NCBI RefSeq assembly: GCF_963662255.1 | Contig: NC_085047.1 | Span: forward strand, 22,821,258 to 22,885,257 | Length of the DNA stretch: 64,000 nt | Direction of reading: 5' to 3' | Source: Cinclus cinclus | Lineage: Eukaryota; Chordata; Aves; Passeriformes; Cinclidae | In this document: positions 60,754 to 64,000 of the stretch, piece by piece | How the letters are laid out: every line of letters begins with the position of its first letter | Numbering within the stretch: the stretch's first letter is position 1 | The notes under the pieces: model-generated | What the model was told of the DNA's origin: nothing | Databases searched by the model: none | Seen by the model: only the letters and a program-made list of their open reading frames with translations | Made by a program: the position numbers and the translations under genes

Positions 60754-62133
60754 CGAGGAATACTTGCTGGCTTAAGTCGTTCCATGCTCAAGGCATTCAT
60801 CAGAGCAACACAGTGTGGGAAAAGAGGAGGGAACATTGCAGGACAAATTTCTATGCCGGGACATTATTGTCTGCGAGACAGCTCTCCGGAGCGCTAGTAT
60901 TTGGCCAGGCTGAAATCAGCGCCACGGGAAGCCAATCTGACAAGCGGAGTGCAACGAGCGCGGCGATATGGGGCCGCTTGGCAGGTGGCCGAAGAAAGAC
61001 GGCTGCCCCGTGAATGTGGTGCCAGAAGGCAAGTTTCAGCAGGGCGTTCCGGGCCAGCTCAATGTGCAGCCGCAGTTGTTCTAGGCGAGTTCTAGCCGAG
61101 AAGCTTTCCGTCTCCATTCACGAGACAAGAAAGGCAGAAGGCAAGGGCACCCAGGGTTGAGAAGAAAAGTGCGCGTAGCGAGCTCGTTGCGGCAGAGGCG
61201 AAAGCCAGGAGCAGCGCGCTCGGTGCGAGAAGTAGAGGGCGCTTCGCCTCCTTGGGAAGGAAATCGCGTCTGGGCACGAACGACAGCCAGCGAAGCTTCA
61301 GGAACAACAGGCTGTTCTGCTCAGCGTACGAGCCTGAAGTGAGTGGCAAGGGGTAAGCGGGCAGTTCCAAGGCATCTAGCTTTCCTGCTAGCAATGCCAT
61401 TTCTACCCTGCCGTGCAAAACGTTGTCCTTTGCCGTTATGCTCCGAGATGCAGAGAGCACGTCGGCAGACGCAGTGCAGAGGGAAAGGACACAGTATCCT
61501 TGGGAGTGTGACGCCGCTTAGGCGGGCAAAGCAGAAAGGTGCCGCCCTGCACCGGCTTTGACTGCCTGAGCTTCCTTGCTAGGACAGCACCTGTCGAAAG
61601 CTGGCAACTAGGCTGCCAGAGTGCAGAATGTAGGCGGTGCGGCACGCTTGCTTGCCGAAAGCCAGTATCAGCGAGACAGCGTGCTAGGCTCTGTTTCACA
61701 GCTCCTTGGAGAACACGCACTGGAAGAATGCCGTCTCTGTTCCGCAAAAGCTCTGCCCCAGTGAAAGGTGGAAGAAGCAGCCTGTGGCCACGGGCAGAGC
61801 TGGTCAACAGCTGCGCCTAACTTTCCCAAGCTGCGAGAGCATTCGCAGCCGAGTTCTGCTTTGACAGAGCTATTGGTGAACTTTTGCAGTCCCGGAAGCT
61901 GCTGAAACCAAGGCTGTGTTCCGCCTCTTCATTCTTGGCTTTCTGTGCTCCAGCGAGTTGTCAAGCTCGGACACGGCATTCAGCTTTGCCGCCTCTCTGC
62001 ACGGAAAGCACTAGACAGAACTAGTGTGCTTCGTGCATGCTCTCTCCTCGCTTTTATGGTCACGGCTCTGCTTTTTGCTTGGCAGCGTTCACAGGGTCCA
62101 CGGCGTACCTCTTGCACAGCGAGAGGTGGCCGG
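60754..62133 (+). repeat. Satellite copy 45, deletion class with 17G, 458A
   Basis: It has no private change and matches copy 38 by markers. Confidence 0.98.
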
Positions 62134-63513
62134 CGAGGAATACTTGCTGCCTTAAGTCGTTCCATGCTCAAGGCATTCATCAGAGCAACACAGTGTGGGA
62201 AAAGAGGAGGGAACATTGCAGGACAAATTTCTATGCCGGGACATTATTGTCTGCGAGACAGCTCTCCGGAGCGCTAGTATTTGGCCAGGCTGAAATCAGC
62301 GCCACGGGAAGCCAATCTGACAAGCGGAGTGCAACGAGCGCGGCGATATGGGGCCGCTTGGCAGGTGGCCGAAGAAAGACGGCTGCCCCGTGAATGTGGT
62401 GCCAGAAGGCAAGTTTCAGCAGGGCGTTCCGGGCCAGCTCAATGTGCAGCCGCAGTTGTTCTAGGCGAGTTCTAGCCGAGAAGCTTTCCGTCTCCATTCA
62501 CGAGACAAGAAAGGCAGAAGGCAAGGGCACCCAGGGTTGAGAAGAAAAGTGCGCGTAGCGAGCTCGTTGCGGCAGAGGCGAAAGCCAGGAGCAGCGCGCT
62601 CGGTGCGAGAAGTAGAGGGCGCTTCGCCTCCTTGGGAAGGAAATCGCGTCTGGGCACGAACGACAGCCAGCGAAGCTTCAGGAACAACAGGCTGTTCTGC
62701 TCAGCGTACGAGCCTGAAGTGAGTGGCAAGGGGTAAGCGGGCAGTTCCAAGGCATCTAGCTTTCCTGCTAGCAATGCCATTTCTACCCTGCCGTGCAAAA
62801 CGTTGTCCTTTGCCGTTATGCTCCGAGATGCAGAGAGCACGTCGGCAGACGCAGTGCAGAGGGAAAGGACACAGTATCCTTGGGAGTGTGACGCCGCTTA
62901 GGCGGGCAAAGCAGAAAGGTGCCGCCCTGCACCGGCTTTGACTGCCTGAGCTTCCTTGCTAGGACAGCACCTGTCGAAAGCTGGCAACTAGGCTGCCAGA
63001 GTGCAGAATGTAGGCGGTGCGGCACGCTTGCTTGCCGAAAGCCAGTATCAGCGAGACAGCGTGCTAGGCTCTGTTTCACAGCTCCTTGGAGAACACGCAC
63101 TGGAAGAATGCCGTCTCTGTTCCGCAAAAGCTCTGCCCCAGTGAAAGGTGGAAGAAGCAGCCTGTGGCCACGGGCAGAGCTGGTCAACAGCTGCGCCTAA
63201 CTTTCCCAAGCTGCGAGAGCATTCGCAGCCGAGTTCTGCTTTGACAGAGCTATTGGTGAACTTTTGCAGTCCCGGAAGCTGCTGAAACCAAGGCTGTGTT
63301 CCGCCTCTTCATTCTTGGCTTTCTGTGCTCCAGCGAGTTGTCAAGCTCGGACACGGCATTCAGCTTTGCCGCCTCTCTGCACGGAAAGCACTAGACAGAA
63401 CTAGTGTGCTTCGTGCATGCTCTCTCCTCGCTTTTATGGTCACGGCTCTGCTTTTTGCTTGGCAGCGTTCACAGGGTCCACGGCGTACCTCTTGCACAGC
63501 GAGAGGTGGCCGG
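62134..63513 (+). repeat. Satellite copy 46, deletion class with 17C, 458A
   Basis: It differs from copy 45 only at offset 17. Copies 44-47 alternate C, G, C, G at this site. Confidence 0.98.
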
Positions 63514-64000
63514 CGAGGAATACTTGCTGGCTTAAGTCGTTCCATGCTCAAGGCATTCATCAGAGCAACACAGTGTGGGAAAAGAGGAGGGAACATTGCA
63601 GGACAAATTTCTATGCCGGGACATTATTGTCTGCGAGACAGCTCTCCGGAGCGCTAGTATTTGGCCAGGCTGAAATCAGCGCCACGGGAAGCCAATCTGA
63701 CAAGCGGAGTGCAACGAGCGCGGCGATATGGGGCCGCTTGGCAGGTGGCCGAAGAAAGACGGCTGCCCCGTGAATGTGGTGCCAGAAGGCAAGTTTCAGC
63801 AGGGCGTTCCGGGCCAGCTCAATGTGCAGCCGCAGTTGTTCTAGGCGAGTTCTAGCCGAGAAGCTTTCCGTCTCCATTCACGAGACAAGAAAGGCAGAAG
63901 GCAAGGGCACCCAGGGTTGAGAAGAAAAGTGCGCGTAGCGAGCTCGTTGCGGCAGAGGCGAAAGCCAGGAGCAGCGCGCTCGGTGCGAGAAGTAGAGGGC
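63514..64000 (+). repeat. Satellite copy 47, partial (487 bp)
   Basis: The first 487 bases of a deletion-class unit: 17G, AA, GG at 445-446, 458A. The window ends inside it, so the array continues. Confidence 0.98.

Larger units (their letters stand above)
1..64000. repeat. Tandem satellite array, 1,381-bp unit, 46.35 copies
   Basis: The window consists entirely of a 1,381-base unit repeated head to tail, 46 complete copies plus 487 bases. Every recognisable segment recurs at +1,381 (or +1,380 / +1,382 where one-base indels occur), always on the same strand. Copies differ at about 32 substitution sites and two indel sites in the whole window. The unit is about 57% G+C by hand count. No non-repeat DNA, inversion, transposon insertion or recognisable gene interrupts it, and both ends are cut by the window, so the true array is longer. 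Known biology of such arrays makes a centromeric, pericentromeric or subtelomeric position in a eukaryotic chromosome most likely; that is inference. The copy phase used here is arbitrary and set by base 1 of the window. Confidence 0.99.
40051..64000 (+). repeat. Right haplotype domain, copies 30-47, A-deletion class
   Basis: Fifteen of these eighteen copies lack one A of the AAA run at 200-202 and are 1,380 bases long where complete. They share GG at 445-446 and, with few exceptions, G at 970, A at 1136 and A at 1366. T at 458 is confined to this domain (copies 30-34, 37, 39, 40, 42, 43). The exceptions are copies 35, 36 and 41, which keep the AAA run. The deletion never occurs left of 40051, so it arose once and spread locally, or was brought in as a block. 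Confidence 0.9.

Noticed and set aside
1..64000. Ribosomal RNA gene array
   Set aside because: No conserved rRNA core segments are recognisable and the unit is far too short for a eukaryotic rDNA repeat. A short GTAGGCGGT match near offset 879 is isolated from any other 16S-like sequence.
1..64000. Kinetoplast minicircle concatemer (similar unit length)
   Set aside because: The sequence is about 57% G+C and lacks the conserved minicircle replication-origin dodecamer; minicircles are A+T-rich and circular rather than tandem chromosomal arrays.
1..64000. Concatemer of a small circular replicon such as a plant-virus alphasatellite of similar length
   Set aside because: There is no replication-initiator reading frame of the needed length and no TAATATTAC-type origin, and copies carry ordered haplotypes unlike a rolling-circle product of one template.
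1..64000. CRISPR array
   Set aside because: There are no short repeats separated by unique spacers; the whole unit repeats.
1..64000. Transposon or insertion-sequence tandem
   Set aside because: No transposase or reverse-transcriptase frame, no terminal inverted or long terminal repeats, and no target-site duplications are visible.
1..64000. Assembly artefact from copying one unit
   Set aside because: Ordered variants, private changes, two indel classes and multi-unit duplications are not expected from simple duplication of one consensus, although exact copy number remains uncertain.

Overview
The whole 64,000-base window is one tandem array. A 1,381-base unit is repeated head to tail 46 times, followed by the first 487 bases of a 47th copy. 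No base lies outside the array, no copy is inverted, and nothing is inserted. Counting from base 1, 31 complete copies are 1,381 bases, 14 are 1,380 (one A lost from an AAA run) and one is 1,382 (one extra C); these sum exactly to the start of copy 47 at 63,514. By hand count the unit is about 57% G+C with about 85 CpG dinucleotides, and copies differ at only a handful of sites (about 99% identity or better).

I see no gene. Open frames of 60-142 codons recur on both strands in mutually overlapping frames, but none behaves like a coding region: the unit length is not a multiple of three, the recurrent one-base deletion shifts frames, and single substitutions lengthen or shorten reading frames freely. 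I recognise no rRNA, tRNA, transposase, replication protein, CRISPR or AATAAA-type signal. This is satellite DNA. More than 60 kb of uninterrupted kilobase-scale satellite points to a eukaryote, probably from a centromeric, subtelomeric or other heterochromatic block. I cannot name the species or the repeat family from sequence alone.

The information lies in the variants. Offsets below are consensus positions counted from the first base of each copy, numbered on copy 1. The useful markers are 17 (C/G), 200-202 (AAA or AA), 445-446 (AG, GC or GG), 458 (A/T), 513 (G/C), 539 (C/T), 606 (C/T), 612 (G/T), 970 (T/G), 1013 (A/G), 1136 (A/G) and 1366 (G/A). They divide the window into three domains. 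The left domain (1-15191, copies 1-11) mixes AG/513G copies, GC/539T/606T copies and two copies with 612T/970G/1013G. The middle domain (15192-40050, copies 12-29) is made of GG and AG copies, mostly 513C and 17G. The right domain (40051-64000, copies 30-47) is dominated by the A-deletion class with GG, 970G, 1136A and 1366A, and is interrupted by islands of 1,381-base copies.

On top of this there are multi-copy duplications (spacings of 2, 3, 7 and 8 units), runs of apparently identical neighbours, patches that look like local gene conversion, and an excess of C-to-T type changes at CpG sites. Together these read as a record of unequal exchange and conversion in an actively homogenising array, possibly with cytosine methylation. 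I found no undescribed biochemical system here; the interest is in the array's evolution and what it may do as chromosome structure.
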